64,000 bases of DNA, from contig LJHT01000051.1 of NCBI GenBank assembly GCA_001295905.1, forward strand, positions 1 to 64,000, in the 5' to 3' direction. Below the pieces are notes generated by a model, which did no database searches, was not told the DNA's origin, and saw only the letters and a program-made list of their open reading frames with translations. The DNA is from a beta proteobacterium AAP51. Its GTDB lineage: Bacteria; Pseudomonadota; Gammaproteobacteria; Burkholderiales; Burkholderiaceae_C. Below are positions 17,248-27,548 of the stretch, piece after piece. How positions within the stretch are numbered: the first letter of the stretch is position 1; every line of letters begins with the position of its first letter. A program made the position numbers and the translations under genes.

Positions 17248-18506
17248 TGGCAGCCCCGGTGCGGGCCGAGGACATCGGCCAACTCATCCATGCGCTGCTG
17301 CAGCCCACGGCGCTGATCGAACTGGGCGTCATTGCTGCCTGCCTGGCCGTGGCCTGGCTGGTGGTGCGGCTGGTGCGCGGGCCCGAGCCGCGCCGCGGCT
17401 CCATGTGGTTCGGCAAGGGCGTGGTGGACGGCATCTTCTTCCCCGTGCTGGCGCTGCTGCTGGTGCTGCTGGCGCGCTGGGGCCTGCAGGGCGTGGTGCC
17501 CGAGGCGGTGTTCAGGCTGGCCGTGCCCATCTTCGTGTCGCTGGCGGTCATACGCCTGACGGTGCGCGTGCTGCGGGCCAGCTTCCCCGATTCGCACCTG
17601 GTGCGCGTGGTCGAGCGCAGCCTCTCGTGGGTGGTGTGGCTGGGCGTGGTGCTGTGGGTGACCGGCGTGCTGCCGCTCGTGCTGCAGGAACTCGACGCCA
17701 TCCAGTGGAAGATCGGCGCCACGCAGGTCAGCGTGCGCAACATCCTGGAAGGCCTGGTCAGCGCGGTGCTCGTGCTGGTGGGGGCGCTGTGGCTGTCTTC
17801 GCTGCTGGAAGCGCGCCTGCTCAGCGGCAGCATCGGCAACGTGGGCGTGCGCAAGATGGCGGCCAACGCGCTGCGGGCCTTGCTGCTGTTCATCGGCCTG
17901 ATGTTCGCGCTGTCGGCCGCGGGCATCGACCTCACCGCGCTGGGCGTGCTGGGCGGCGCCCTGGGCGTGGGCATCGGCTTCGGCCTGCAGAAGCTGGCGG
18001 CCAACTACGTGAGCGGCTTCGTCATCCTGGCCGAGCAGAGCATGCGCATCGGCGACCTCGTGCGGGTGGACAACTTCGAAGGCCGCATCACCGACATCAG
18101 CACGCGCTACACCGTGGTGCGCGCCATCAACGGGCGCGAGTCCATCATTCCGAACGAGATGATGATCACGCAGCGCGTGGAGAACGCCTCGCTGGCCGAT
18201 TCACGCATGCTGCTGAACACGGTGGTGCAGGTGGCCTATGGCTCCGACGTGCCGGCCGTGATGGCGCGCATGCAGGAAGCCGTGGCCGCCGTGCCGCGCG
18301 TGATGGCCGACCCCGGCCCGGGCGTGCTGCTGACCAACTTTGCCGCCGACGGGCTGGAACTCACCGTGGGCTTCTGGATTGCCGACCCGGAGAACGGCCA
18401 GGGCAATGTGCGCTCTGACGTGAACCTCGCCATCCTGCGCCTGCTGGACGAGATGGCGGTGGAGATTCCCTACCCCCAGCGCGTGCTGCGACGCGCCAGC
18501 GCCTAG
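17247..18506 (+). CDS. MscS-type mechanosensitive ion channel protein
   Basis: 419 residues, start coupled to the previous stop (TGATG). Several N-terminal hydrophobic helices lead to the pore-lining TM3 (GVLGGALGVGIGFGLQKLAANYVSG) and the beta domain (EQSMRIGDLVRVDNFEGRITDI, then the TVVRAINGRESIIPN motif). The cytoplasmic alpha/beta vestibule extends to residue ~415. It is longer than E. coli MscS (286 residues) because of extra N-terminal helices, as in the YbdG/YnaI-like groups. It would release solutes on hypo-osmotic shock. Confidence 0.92.
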   Translation: MAAPVRAEDIGQLIHALLQPTALIELGVIAACLAVAWLVVRLVRGPEPRRGSMWFGKGVVDGIFFPVLALLLVLLARWGLQGVVPEAVFRLAVPIFVSLAVIRLTVRVLRASFPDSHLVRVVERSLSWVVWLGVVLWVTGVLPLVLQELDAIQWKIGATQVSVRNILEGLVSAVLVLVGALWLSSLLEARLLSGSIGNVGVRKMAANALRALLLFIGLMFALSAAGIDLTALGVLGGALGVGIGFGLQKLAANYVSGFVILAEQSMRIGDLVRVDNFEGRITDISTRYTVVRAINGRESIIPNEMMITQRVENASLADSRMLLNTVVQVAYGSDVPAVMARMQEAVAAVPRVMADPGPGVLLTNFAADGLELTVGFWIADPENGQGNVRSDVNLAILRLLDEMAVEIPYPQRVLRRASA

Positions 18507-18513
18507 CCCACGC

Positions 18514-19050
18514 ATGAAAGGCACCCGCCCACGCCGCAGCCCCCGCGCCGCACCGCGGCCGTGGCTGCAGGTGTGGCTGCTGGCTGCGCTGCTGCTGGCG
18601 GCCCAGGCCTTCGGGCTGGCCCACCGCGTGGCCCACGCACCGGGCTTGCCCGGTGCGGTCCATGCTGAGTCACCGGGCTTGCCCGGTGCGTTGCATGCAG
18701 ATGCACCGGGCTTGCCGGGTGCGGTGCATGCTGATTCACCGGGGCTGCCCGACCTCCCCCACTTCAGCGCGGCCTTCGCGCCCGGCGTTCACGACTGCGA
18801 GCACCCTCACCACCACGGCGCGGCTTCGCCGCTGGCGGGCCACGAAGCAGGCAGCGCCGAGTGCCGCCTCATCGACCAGCTGGCCCATGCCGACGCGCTG
18901 TTCGGCAGCGCCGTGCTGCCGCCGCTGCTGGCCCCAGAGGCCACGGCGCTGGCGGCTGCGGCCTTGCCGGCCCGCCCGCAGGGCGGTGCGGCGGCCTACC
19001 TGGCCCGCGCGCCACCCCAGGCCGGCCACGGCGCTGCACCCAGCGCCTGA
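18514..19050 (+). CDS. His-rich exported protein with 11-residue repeats
   Basis: 178 residues. An N-terminal hydrophobic segment (WLLAALLLAAQAFGLAH) after a basic patch looks like a signal peptide. Residues ~43-86 consist of 11-residue repeats of PGLPGAVHADS type. They are followed by a metal-binding-looking HDCEHPHHH cluster and an ECRLIDQLAHAD motif. It resembles DUF2946-type proteins often found beside TonB-dependent receptors for metals. It precedes a ZnuD-like receptor by 128 bp on the same strand, so a role in zinc or copper handling is inferred. Reading frame is supported by the 33-bp (in-frame) repeat period and signal peptide. Confidence 0.7.
   Translation: MKGTRPRRSPRAAPRPWLQVWLLAALLLAAQAFGLAHRVAHAPGLPGAVHAESPGLPGALHADAPGLPGAVHADSPGLPDLPHFSAAFAPGVHDCEHPHHHGAASPLAGHEAGSAECRLIDQLAHADALFGSAVLPPLLAPEATALAAAALPARPQGGAAAYLARAPPQAGHGAAPSA
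18640..18771 (+). repeat. 33-bp tandem repeats within coding sequence
   Basis: Three full units (18640-18672, 18673-18705, 18706-18738) and a diverging fourth encode PGLPG(A)(V/L)HA(D/E)(S/A). Units differ at only a few bases, so the array is recent or homogenised. It could vary in copy number by slippage without breaking the frame. Confidence 0.85.
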
Positions 19051-19178
19051 GTACGCAGCCTTGCCCCGCGCAGCGGCCTGAAGCCGGCGCGGGCGCAGCC
19101 CCATTTCCACGGCCCCGTGCCGGCCCCACGCCTTGCGGCGACGGCCGGCCTGGCTGGCCCTGCCATGAGTTTCACCCC

Positions 19179-21287
19179 ATGACCCCCACCCTTGTTTCGC
19201 GCCGCCGCCTGAAGCGGCATCCCGGCCTGCGCCTGCGCCCCTTGCTGCTGCTGTTGTGCAGTGGCAGTGTGCTGGCCCAGGCACCGGCTGCGGCCCCTGC
19301 GCAGACCATCGTCATCACCGGCAACCCGCTGGGCCGCGAGGCGGGCGCCACGCCCGCCAACGTGCTGGCCGGCAGCGCCCTGCAGCAACGCCGCGCCGGC
19401 ACGCTGGGCGGCACGCTGGACGGCCTGCCCGGCGTGAGCGCCAGCGGCTTCGGCCCCAATGCCAGCCGCCCCGTGATACGCGGCCTGGACGGCGACCGCG
19501 TGCGCCTGCTGGACGGCGGCAGCGCCTCGGTGGATGCCTCGAACCTGAGCTTCGACCACGCCAGCGCCACCGACCCCCTGGTGGCCGAGCGCATCGAGGT
19601 GCTGCGCGGCCCGGCCGCCTTGCTGTATGGCGGCAATGCCACCGGCGGGGTGGTCAACGTCATCGACAACCGCATTCCGCGCACGCCCCTGGCGGGCCTG
19701 AGCGGCCGCACCGAAGTGCGCTTCGGCGGTGCCGCTGCCGAACGTGCCGGTGCCGCCGTGCTGGAAGGCGGCACCGCGCCCGCCTCCGGTGCGAGCGCGG
19801 GCAGCTGGGCCTGGCATGCCGATGTGCATGGCCGCCGTGCCAGCGACCTGCGCACGCCGCGCTACACGCCGCTGGAAGACGGCCAGCCGCTGGAGCCCGC
19901 CACGCGCGTTCGCAACTCCGAGGCGCGCAGCGAAGGCGGTGCCGTCGGCGCCAGCTGGGTGGACAGCCAGGCCTATCTGGGTGCGGCGGTCGACACCACG
20001 CGCCACCGCTACGGCGTGACGGTGGAGCCCGATGTCTTCATCCGCATGGAGCGGGAACGCCTGTCGCTGGCGGGCGAGTGGCGGGCGCTGCCGGGGCCCT
20101 TCACCCAAGCCTCGGCCCAGGCCAGCCGCACGCGCTACCGGCACGACGAGGTGGAAGGCACTGGAGAGGTGGGCACCACCTTCCGCAGCACCGGCGACGA
20201 GTTCCGCCTGCAACTGCGCCACGCGCCGCTGGGCCCGCTGCAAGGGGTGGTGGGCGTGCAGACCGAGCGCCTGGATTTCTCGGCCCTGGGCGAAGAGGCC
20301 TTCGTGCCGGGCACGCGAACGCGCTCGTCGGCGCTGTTCGTCCTGGAGGAGATGAAGCTCGGCGCCGCGCGCCTGAGCTTCGGCGCGCGCCGCGAGCGCG
20401 TGCAAGTGCGCAGCGATGGCGACGCGCCCGATGCGGCCGAGCCGCGTTTCGGCGCTGCGGCCGAGCGCCGCTTCTCGCCCACGAGTGCGGCGCTCTCGGC
20501 CAGCGTGGGCGCGGCCCAGGGCTGGCAGGCCAGCGCCACGCTGGGCCACACCGAAAGAGCACCGGCCTACTACGAGCTTTACGCCAACGGCGTGCACGTG
20601 GCCACCGCCGCCTTCGAGCGGGGCGACCCCACGCTGCCCACCGAACGCAGCCGCCATGCGGAGCTGGGCCTGGCCTGGGCCGGTTCGCAGAGCAGCCTGA
20701 AGTTCAGCGCCTTCACCACGCGCTTCGCGCGCTACATCGCGCTGGATGCCACCGGCGTCGACATCGTCGTCCCCGGCGAAGCCGGCGAGCCCGACACCGT
20801 GGTGCCCGAGTACCTGTTCCGCAACGTGCGGGCGCGGCTGCAGGGCTTCGAGCTCGAAGGCCGACAGACGCTGTTCGCGGCCGGCGCCGGCCGCCGCTGG
20901 GGCCTGGTGCTCAGCGGCACCATCGACACCGTGCGCGGCAAGAACCTCGGCAGCGGCGAGGCTCTGCCGCGCCTGGCCCCGCTGCGCGCGCGCCTGGCCC
21001 TGGAGGCACAGGCCGAAGCCTGGCAGCTGGGCGCCGGCCTGCGCCATGCGGCGCGCCAGAACCGCGTGCCGGCCACCGACACGCCCACTGCCGGCTTCAC
21101 GCTGCTGGACCTGTGGGCCAGTGGCGCGCTGCCGGCGCCCTGGCCGGGCGCCCAGGCGCAGTGGTTTGCGCGCTTGAGCAACGCCACCGACCGCGTGGCG
21201 TTCAATGCGGCGGCCATAGGCACCGTGCGTGGTTTGTCGCCCGAAGGCGGCCGCGCCCTTGGCATCGGCTTGCGCACGGCCTTCTGA
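19179..21287 (+). CDS. ZnuD-like TonB-dependent outer membrane receptor
   Basis: 702 residues from ATG 19179. A signal peptide (LLLLLCSGSVLAQA) is followed by a TonB-box-like TIVITG. The plug domain carries RPVIRGLDGDRVRLLDGG, SFDHASATDPLVAERIEVLRGPAALLYGGNATGGVVNV and IDNRIP, and a 22-strand barrel ends with the aromatic terminus RTAF. The plug sequence resembles zinc receptor ZnuD more than siderophore receptors. The His-rich exported protein upstream supports divalent-metal uptake. No Zur-type operator was recognised upstream. A second small frame (ATG 19165, five codons) ends in the ATGA overlapping the start. Confidence 0.85.
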   Translation: MTPTLVSRRRLKRHPGLRLRPLLLLLCSGSVLAQAPAAAPAQTIVITGNPLGREAGATPANVLAGSALQQRRAGTLGGTLDGLPGVSASGFGPNASRPVIRGLDGDRVRLLDGGSASVDASNLSFDHASATDPLVAERIEVLRGPAALLYGGNATGGVVNVIDNRIPRTPLAGLSGRTEVRFGGAAAERAGAAVLEGGTAPASGASAGSWAWHADVHGRRASDLRTPRYTPLEDGQPLEPATRVRNSEARSEGGAVGASWVDSQAYLGAAVDTTRHRYGVTVEPDVFIRMERERLSLAGEWRALPGPFTQASAQASRTRYRHDEVEGTGEVGTTFRSTGDEFRLQLRHAPLGPLQGVVGVQTERLDFSALGEEAFVPGTRTRSSALFVLEEMKLGAARLSFGARRERVQVRSDGDAPDAAEPRFGAAAERRFSPTSAALSASVGAAQGWQASATLGHTERAPAYYELYANGVHVATAAFERGDPTLPTERSRHAELGLAWAGSQSSLKFSAFTTRFARYIALDATGVDIVVPGEAGEPDTVVPEYLFRNVRARLQGFELEGRQTLFAAGAGRRWGLVLSGTIDTVRGKNLGSGEALPRLAPLRARLALEAQAEAWQLGAGLRHAARQNRVPATDTPTAGFTLLDLWASGALPAPWPGAQAQWFARLSNATDRVAFNAAAIGTVRGLSPEGGRALGIGLRTAF

Positions 21288-21294
21288 CGTGGCG

Positions 21295-21320
21295 CGTGCA
21301 GGGCCGGCTGGCCCTGCACG
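21295..21320 (+). other. Perfect hairpin after the receptor gene
   Basis: CGTGCAGGGCC / GGCCCTGCACG (11 bp, loop GGCT) starts 7 bp after the stop. No T-run follows, so it is either an mRNA 3' stabiliser or a Rho-assisted terminator. Confidence 0.5.
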
Positions 21321-21451
21321 GCCGATGAAGGCGGCGACAAGTCAGAGAGAAGACCGCCACAAATGACGGCTGCAAATGAATGCAGCAAACAGCGGCGGCT
21401 GGCTACACTCTGGCCCTGGGTCTCACGGCCCGTCCCGCCGCCCTCGCGCCC

Positions 21452-21874
21452 ATGACTGCCCACGCACCACTGCCGGCCCCTGCACTGCATGTGCTGTGCG
21501 TGGAAGACAACCCGGTCAACCTGCAGCTGGTGCGAGAGCTCATCGCGCTGCGGCCGCAGGTGCGCCTGCGCACCGCCGAAGACGGCCTCACGGGGGTGCG
21601 CGTAGCGCTGGCCGAACCGCCGGAACTGGTGCTGCTGGACATCCAGCTGCCCGACATCGATGGCCTCGAAGTGATGCGCCGCCTTCGCGCGCAGCCGGCC
21701 ACCGCGGGCTGCTGCATCGTGGCCCTGTCGGCCGATGCCATGCCCGAGCGCATCAGCGCGGCGCTGGCAGCAGGTTTCGACGACTACTGGACCAAGCCCA
21801 TCCAGTTCGGTGCCTTTCTCGGGCACCTCGACCGCATGGCGGCCGCGCATGCCGCGGGTGCACCGCTGCGCTGA
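21452..21874 (+). CDS. Single-domain response regulator (CheY-like receiver)
   Basis: 140 residues from ATG 21452. The receiver domain fills the protein: acidic pair ED in LCVEDNPVN, phospho-acceptor Asp in LVLLDIQLPDIDGLE, Ser/Thr in IVALSADAM and Lys in YWTKPIQF. There is no output domain, so it must act through protein contacts, as do phosphorelay intermediates of hybrid histidine kinases. No kinase is nearby. TACACT at 21404-21409 is a plausible -10 about 43 nt upstream. Confidence 0.9.
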   Translation: MTAHAPLPAPALHVLCVEDNPVNLQLVRELIALRPQVRLRTAEDGLTGVRVALAEPPELVLLDIQLPDIDGLEVMRRLRAQPATAGCCIVALSADAMPERISAALAAGFDDYWTKPIQFGAFLGHLDRMAAAHAAGAPLR

Positions 21875-21883
21875 GCGCCAGCC

Positions 21884-22516
21884 TCAGGGCGCCAGACGCT
21901 CGCGCAGCCAGGCGCCGCCCTCCAGCCGGTAACGCAGCCGGTCGTGCAGCCGGCTCTTGCGGCCCTGCCAGAACTCCCAGCTGTCGGGCGCCAGGCGGTA
22001 GCCGCCCCAGTGCGGCGGGCGCGGCGGCTGCAGCGCATGGCGCAGGGCCGCTTCGGCCGCGGCCTTCACGAGCACCGCGCGCGAGCCGATCACCTGGCTT
22101 TGCGGCGACGCCCAGGCGCCCAGGCGTGAGTCGAGCGGGCGGCTGTGGAAGTAGGCGTCGGACTCTTCGGCGCTGATCTTTTCCACGCGGCCTTCGATGC
22201 GCACCACGCGCTCGAGCTCGACCCAGTGGAACTGCAGCGCTGCGTAGGGCTGCACGGCCAGCTCGCGGCCCTTGCGGCTTTCGTAGTTGGTGTACCAGAC
22301 GATGCCCCGCTCATCGAAGCCCTTGATGAGCACCACGCGCGTGCTGGGGCGGCCCTCGGCGCCCACGGTGGCCAGCGTCATGGCGTTGGGTTCGGGCAAC
22401 TGGCCCTGTACGGCCTGGTCGAACCACAGGCGGAACTGCGCCAGGGGCTCGGGGGCGGAAGCGTTCTCGTCGAGTTCGGCTTTTTCGTAGCTCTTGCGCA
22501 GGCTGGCGATGTCCAT
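21884..22516 (-). CDS. pdxH: Pyridoxamine 5'-phosphate oxidase
   Basis: 210 residues. An FMN enzyme converting PNP or PMP to pyridoxal 5'-phosphate, the last step of B6 synthesis and salvage. Motifs: [63 protein letters not shown], and the C-terminal [20 protein letters not shown], all typical. Length matches the family (about 210-220). It ends 10 bp from the convergent response regulator gene. Confidence 0.95.
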   Translation of the reverse strand: MDIASLRKSYEKAELDENASAPEPLAQFRLWFDQAVQGQLPEPNAMTLATVGAEGRPSTRVVLIKGFDERGIVWYTNYESRKGRELAVQPYAALQFHWVELERVVRIEGRVEKISAEESDAYFHSRPLDSRLGAWASPQSQVIGSRAVLVKAAAEAALRHALQPPRPPHWGGYRLAPDSWEFWQGRKSRLHDRLRYRLEGGAWLRERLAP

Positions 22517-22523
22517 CGGGCCG

Positions 22524-22529
22524 AGTATA
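22524..22529 (-). promoter_or_regulatory. Possible -10 element of leaderless pdxH transcript
   Basis: On the minus strand TATACT is followed by 7 nt and then the pdxH ATG. No Shine-Dalgarno sequence is present between them, so a leaderless mRNA is suggested. Confidence 0.4.
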
Positions 22530-22695
22530 GGAAGCCGGGGAAGCCGGCCCAGGCCCTGCTTCGTAAGTAGAACGCCGTAAGTGAAGCTCCCACTTCATAG
22601 GGTGCGCCCCCGCCGCCATTCTTGGCAGGAAGGAGGAGGCCAGGCGTGCCGGTGTGCCCGCGCACCACAAGCCGCAGTCCGGCCTCAGAAGAAGA

Positions 22696-23295
22696 ATGCG
22701 TTTCCGTCCCGCCATCGTCGTACCGGCTGCAGGCCGGGGCAGCCGTTTTGGCGGCCCCTTGCACAAGCTGCTGCAGCCCTTCGAGAACAGCACCGTGCTG
22801 GGCACGACGCTGCGCCATGCCATCGAGTCGCAACTGCCGGTGGTGCTGGTGACCACCGCCGCCATGCTGCCCATGGCGCGCCTGCAACTGGCCCTGCGCG
22901 ACATCATCGTGCTGAGTGATGAAGAGGCCGCGCGCGGCATGGGTGCCAGCATCGCCAGCGGCATTGCCGAACGTTCGGGTGCGCCCGGCTGGCTGGTGCT
23001 GCCGGGCGACATGCCGCTGGTGCAGCCTTCCACCCTGCTGGCCGTGGCCGCTTCGCTGGAGAAGCACCCCGTGGTCTATGCGCAGCACCGCGGCCGGCGC
23101 GGGCACCCGGTGGGTTTCGCGGCCGAGCTGTACTCGGAACTCATCCACCTCAACGACGACGACGGCGCGCGCCGCGTGCTGCTGCGCTACCCGGCCCACG
23201 GCGAAGACACGCCCGATGCGGGCGTGCTGCTCGACGTCGACACCGCCATGGACCTGGAAGCCCTGCGCAAGGCCGCCGAACAGGCGGCGGGCTGA
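22696..23295 (+). CDS. MobA-like nucleotidyltransferase
   Basis: 199 residues from ATG 22696, which gives a product starting just before the family's glycine-rich loop VVPAAGRGSRFGG and Lys in HKLLQP. Other landmarks are the metal-binding GDMPLVQPSTL and HPVGF, and DVDTAMDLEAL at the end. These define the MocA/MobA group that transfers CMP or GMP to the molybdopterin cofactor. No xanthine dehydrogenase or CoxI-type genes are nearby, so the exact nucleotide and acceptor are uncertain. Confidence 0.85.
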   Translation: MRFRPAIVVPAAGRGSRFGGPLHKLLQPFENSTVLGTTLRHAIESQLPVVLVTTAAMLPMARLQLALRDIIVLSDEEAARGMGASIASGIAERSGAPGWLVLPGDMPLVQPSTLLAVAASLEKHPVVYAQHRGRRGHPVGFAAELYSELIHLNDDDGARRVLLRYPAHGEDTPDAGVLLDVDTAMDLEALRKAAEQAAG

Positions 23296-23297
23296 AG

Positions 23298-23903
23298 CTA
23301 CAGCAGCCGGTGCTCGCGCGCCAGGGCCATCAGGCGTTCGATCTCGCGGTCGTGCAGGCCACGCTCGCGCAGGGCCATCGCGGTCTGTGCCAGGTAGTCC
23401 AGCGTGCTGCCATAGCGGCCGCGTGCGTGCCGCAGCACATGCAGCATCTCGGCGTCGGGCAAGCGCGGCAGGCAGGCCGCACTGCGCGGGCTGAGCGTGA
23501 AGGCCAGTGCCGGCACCACGCCGTGCGGCGTGCGCGCCGGCAGCAGGCGGGCGTCGTAAACGCCCGTGGGTTGCTCGCGGGCCCACAGGCGGTCGAGCTC
23601 TTCTTCCGCGCTTTCGGCGCGCAGCCGGTACACCACGCCCCGGCAGGCGCCGCCGGGCAGCAGCGCAAACACGAGGCCCGGTTGCTCCGGCGTGCCGCGG
23701 TTGATGCGCGAGCGCATGCGCAAGGCGCGGTGCCAGCCGCGCACCAGGGCCGGGCGGTGTTCGGCGGCGTCGAACTCGGGCCGCCAGATGAGCGAGGCAT
23801 AGCCGAACACCCACCACTCGCGGTGCCCGCGCCACTGCAGGCGCAGCTGGCGCAGGCCCTCGGCGGGGTCGCGCATGATCAGCCCGGGCGGGATGGCTTG
23901 CAT
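23298..23903 (-). CDS. ChaC-type gamma-glutamylcyclotransferase
   Basis: 201 residues from ATG 23903; an ATG at 23924 is an alternative. It degrades glutathione to 5-oxoproline and Cys-Gly. Family features: FGYASLIWRPEF (substrate-binding loop), HRALRMRSRINRGTPEQPGL, RGVVYRL and a Glu in the REQPTGVYDARLL segment equivalent to the usual catalytic region, plus the C-terminal GSTLDYLAQTAMALRERGLHD. Convergent with the nucleotidyltransferase, with only 2 bp between stops. Confidence 0.9.
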   Translation of the reverse strand: MQAIPPGLIMRDPAEGLRQLRLQWRGHREWWVFGYASLIWRPEFDAAEHRPALVRGWHRALRMRSRINRGTPEQPGLVFALLPGGACRGVVYRLRAESAEEELDRLWAREQPTGVYDARLLPARTPHGVVPALAFTLSPRSAACLPRLPDAEMLHVLRHARGRYGSTLDYLAQTAMALRERGLHDREIERLMALAREHRLL

Positions 23904-23951
23904 GATGGGCCGCGAGCATCGCACAGGCCCGGGGCCTCAGAAGCCAGCGCA

Positions 23952-23997
23952 TTGACGATGTAACCCGGTTACAGAATAATCTGAGCCACGGTTACAG
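23952..23997 (+). promoter_or_regulatory. Promoter and operator of the edd-eda operon
   Basis: TTGACG (23952-23957) and AATAAT (23975-23980) are separated by exactly 17 bp, a near-consensus sigma70 promoter. The spacer is filled by the perfect 15-bp palindrome TGTAACCCGGTTACA (23959-23973). Its right half recurs as CGGTTACAG at 23989-23997, 23 bp further on, near the expected transcription start (about 23987). A repressor bound at the palindrome would block RNA polymerase. The half-site order resembles GntR/LacI-type gluconate operators, but the regulator is not in the window. Confidence 0.7.
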
Positions 23998-24032
23998 CTG
24001 GCGGCGGCCCAGGCGCGCCGCCCTTGAACACC

Positions 24033-25910
<1,878 letters not shown>

Positions 25911-25927
25911 TCAACCCGGCTGCGAAC

Positions 25928-26551
25928 ATGAACACCCTGGAACTCGCCGACCACGGCCCCGTCATCCCCGTCATCGTGCTGCACCGCGTGGCCGACGCCG
26001 TGCCCATGGCCCGCGCGCTGGTCGAAGGCGGCGTGAAGGTGCTGGAAGTGACGCTGCGCACGCCCGCTGCGCTGGCCTGCATCGAGGCCATTGCGCGTGA
26101 GGTGCCCGAAGCCATCGTCGGTGCCGGCACGCTGCGCGTGGCGGCCGATGCAAGGGCCGCCAAAGATGCCGGCAGCCGCTTCGCCGTGAGCCCGGGCTAC
26201 ACCGCGGCGCTGGGAGCGGCCTGCCGCGCTGCCGGCTTGCCGTTGCTGCCCGGCGTGGCCACGGCCAGCGAGGTGATGGCCGCCATGGCCGACGGCCTGC
26301 AGTTCCTGAAGTTCTTCCCCGCCACGGCCGCCGGCGGCATCCCGATGCTGAAGGCCTTGGCCGGGCCCTTCCCGGACATCGCCTTCTGCCCCACGGGCGG
26401 CATCACGGTAGAGACCGCGCCGCAGTTCCTGGCGCTGCCCAACGTGAAGGTGTGCGGCGGTTCTTGGCTCACGCCGCAGGCCGCGGTGGATGCGGGCGAC
26501 TGGGCGCAGATCACGCGGCTGGCGAAGGCGGCTTCGGCGCTGCGGGGCTGA
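25928..26551 (+). CDS. eda: KDPG aldolase (2-keto-3-deoxy-6-phosphogluconate aldolase)
   Basis: 207 residues from ATG 25928; a TTG overlapping the edd stop (25907) is a less likely start. It cleaves KDPG to pyruvate and glyceraldehyde-3-phosphate, completing the pathway begun by edd. Class I aldolase landmarks: Glu in VLEVTLRTP, VGAGTL, FAVSPG, and the Schiff-base Lys in QFLKFFPATAAGG. FCPTGGI and GGSWLTP then bind phosphate. A TIM barrel of usual length. Confidence 0.95.
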   Translation: MNTLELADHGPVIPVIVLHRVADAVPMARALVEGGVKVLEVTLRTPAALACIEAIAREVPEAIVGAGTLRVAADARAAKDAGSRFAVSPGYTAALGAACRAAGLPLLPGVATASEVMAAMADGLQFLKFFPATAAGGIPMLKALAGPFPDIAFCPTGGITVETAPQFLALPNVKVCGGSWLTPQAAVDAGDWAQITRLAKAASALRG

Positions 26552-26563
26552 AGGCCCGGCTTT

Positions 26564-27451
26564 TCAAGGCGCGGGCGCGGGGCGGCGGCCGGGCCGCCAG
26601 CCCAGGGCGTCGGCACTCACCAGCGCCAGCCCGGCCCAAATGAAGAGAAAGCCGATCAGCCGCGTCTGCCCGAAGGGTTCGTGAAACAGCCACACACCCA
26701 GCAGCAACTGCAGGCTGGGTGAGAGGTACTGCACCAGCCCCAGCGTGGCCAGCTTCAGGCGGCGCGCGCCGGCGGCGAAGCACAGCAGCGGCAGCGCCGT
26801 CAGCGGCCCGGCCAGCAGCAGCCAGCCGATTTGCGAAGCCGGGCCGGTGACGAGCACGCCTTCGCGCGTGAAGGTCCACCACAGCAGCGCCGGCACCACC
26901 ACCGGGGCGAGCAGGATGTTCTCGAGCGCCAGCCCTTCCAACGCGCCCAGCGGTGCCATCTTGCGCAGCAGGCCATACAGGCCGAAGCTGCAGGCCAGCG
27001 CCAGCGCAATCCAAGGCAGGCGCCCGCCCTGCCAGGTGAGCCACAGCACGCCGCAGGCGGCCAGGCCCACGGCCAGCCAGGGCAGCAGGCGCAGCCTTTC
27101 GCGCAGCACCACCACGCCCAGCAGCACGTTCACCAGCGGGTTGATGAAGTAGCCCAGGCTGGCTTCCACCACATGTCCGGTCTGCACCGCCAGCACGTAG
27201 ACCATCCAGTTGCAGGCCAGCAGCAGCGCGCTGAAGGCGAACAGCGCCACCCGCCGCGGCTGGCGCAGGTTCTCGGCCAGCCAGGACCAACGCCCCTGCC
27301 AGGCCAGGATCAGCAACACGAAGCCCAGCGACCACACCGAGCGGTGCAGCACCACTTCCAGCGGCGGCACCTGCGCGATGAACTGGAAGTACAGCGGGAA
27401 GAGGCCCCAGGTGCCGAAGGCCAGGGCGGCGTAGAGGAGGCCGGGGTTCAT
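26564..27451 (-). CDS. rarD: EamA/RarD family transporter
   Basis: 295 residues from ATG 27451, chosen because the product then starts at the first membrane helix (MNPGLLYAALAFGTWGLFPLYF). Ten hydrophobic helices in two EamA repeats, with the RarD-typical PPLEVVLHRSVWSLGFV, GYFINPLVNVLLGVVVLRERL and LQYLSPSLQLLLGV-like LVQYLSPSLQLLLG motifs. An inner-membrane drug/metabolite exporter of unknown substrate. Convergent with eda, 12 bp apart, with no terminator between. Confidence 0.92.
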   Translation of the reverse strand: MNPGLLYAALAFGTWGLFPLYFQFIAQVPPLEVVLHRSVWSLGFVLLILAWQGRWSWLAENLRQPRRVALFAFSALLLACNWMVYVLAVQTGHVVEASLGYFINPLVNVLLGVVVLRERLRLLPWLAVGLAACGVLWLTWQGGRLPWIALALACSFGLYGLLRKMAPLGALEGLALENILLAPVVVPALLWWTFTREGVLVTGPASQIGWLLLAGPLTALPLLCFAAGARRLKLATLGLVQYLSPSLQLLLGVWLFHEPFGQTRLIGFLFIWAGLALVSADALGWRPGRRPAPAP

Positions 27452-27548
27452 CGAGGGGGTGGATTGTCGCAGGCCGCCACTTGTCGCCTGGGCGTCATCT
27501 GCGCTTGCCAGACTGGCAGCCCAGACCCACGAGCCACGGAGGAAAACC

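Noticed and set aside
18640..18771. 33-bp direct repeats considered as a CRISPR or mobile-element array
   Set aside because: There are no spacers between units, and the repeats are in frame within a protein with a signal peptide; they are coding repeats.
19165..19182. Five-codon frame (MSFTP) overlapping the receptor start by ATGA
   Set aside because: Could be a coupling mini-cistron, but one instance with no Shine-Dalgarno is not enough to call a gene.
21295..21320. Hairpin after the TonB receptor as an intrinsic terminator
   Set aside because: No T-run follows the stem, so it is listed only as a hairpin.
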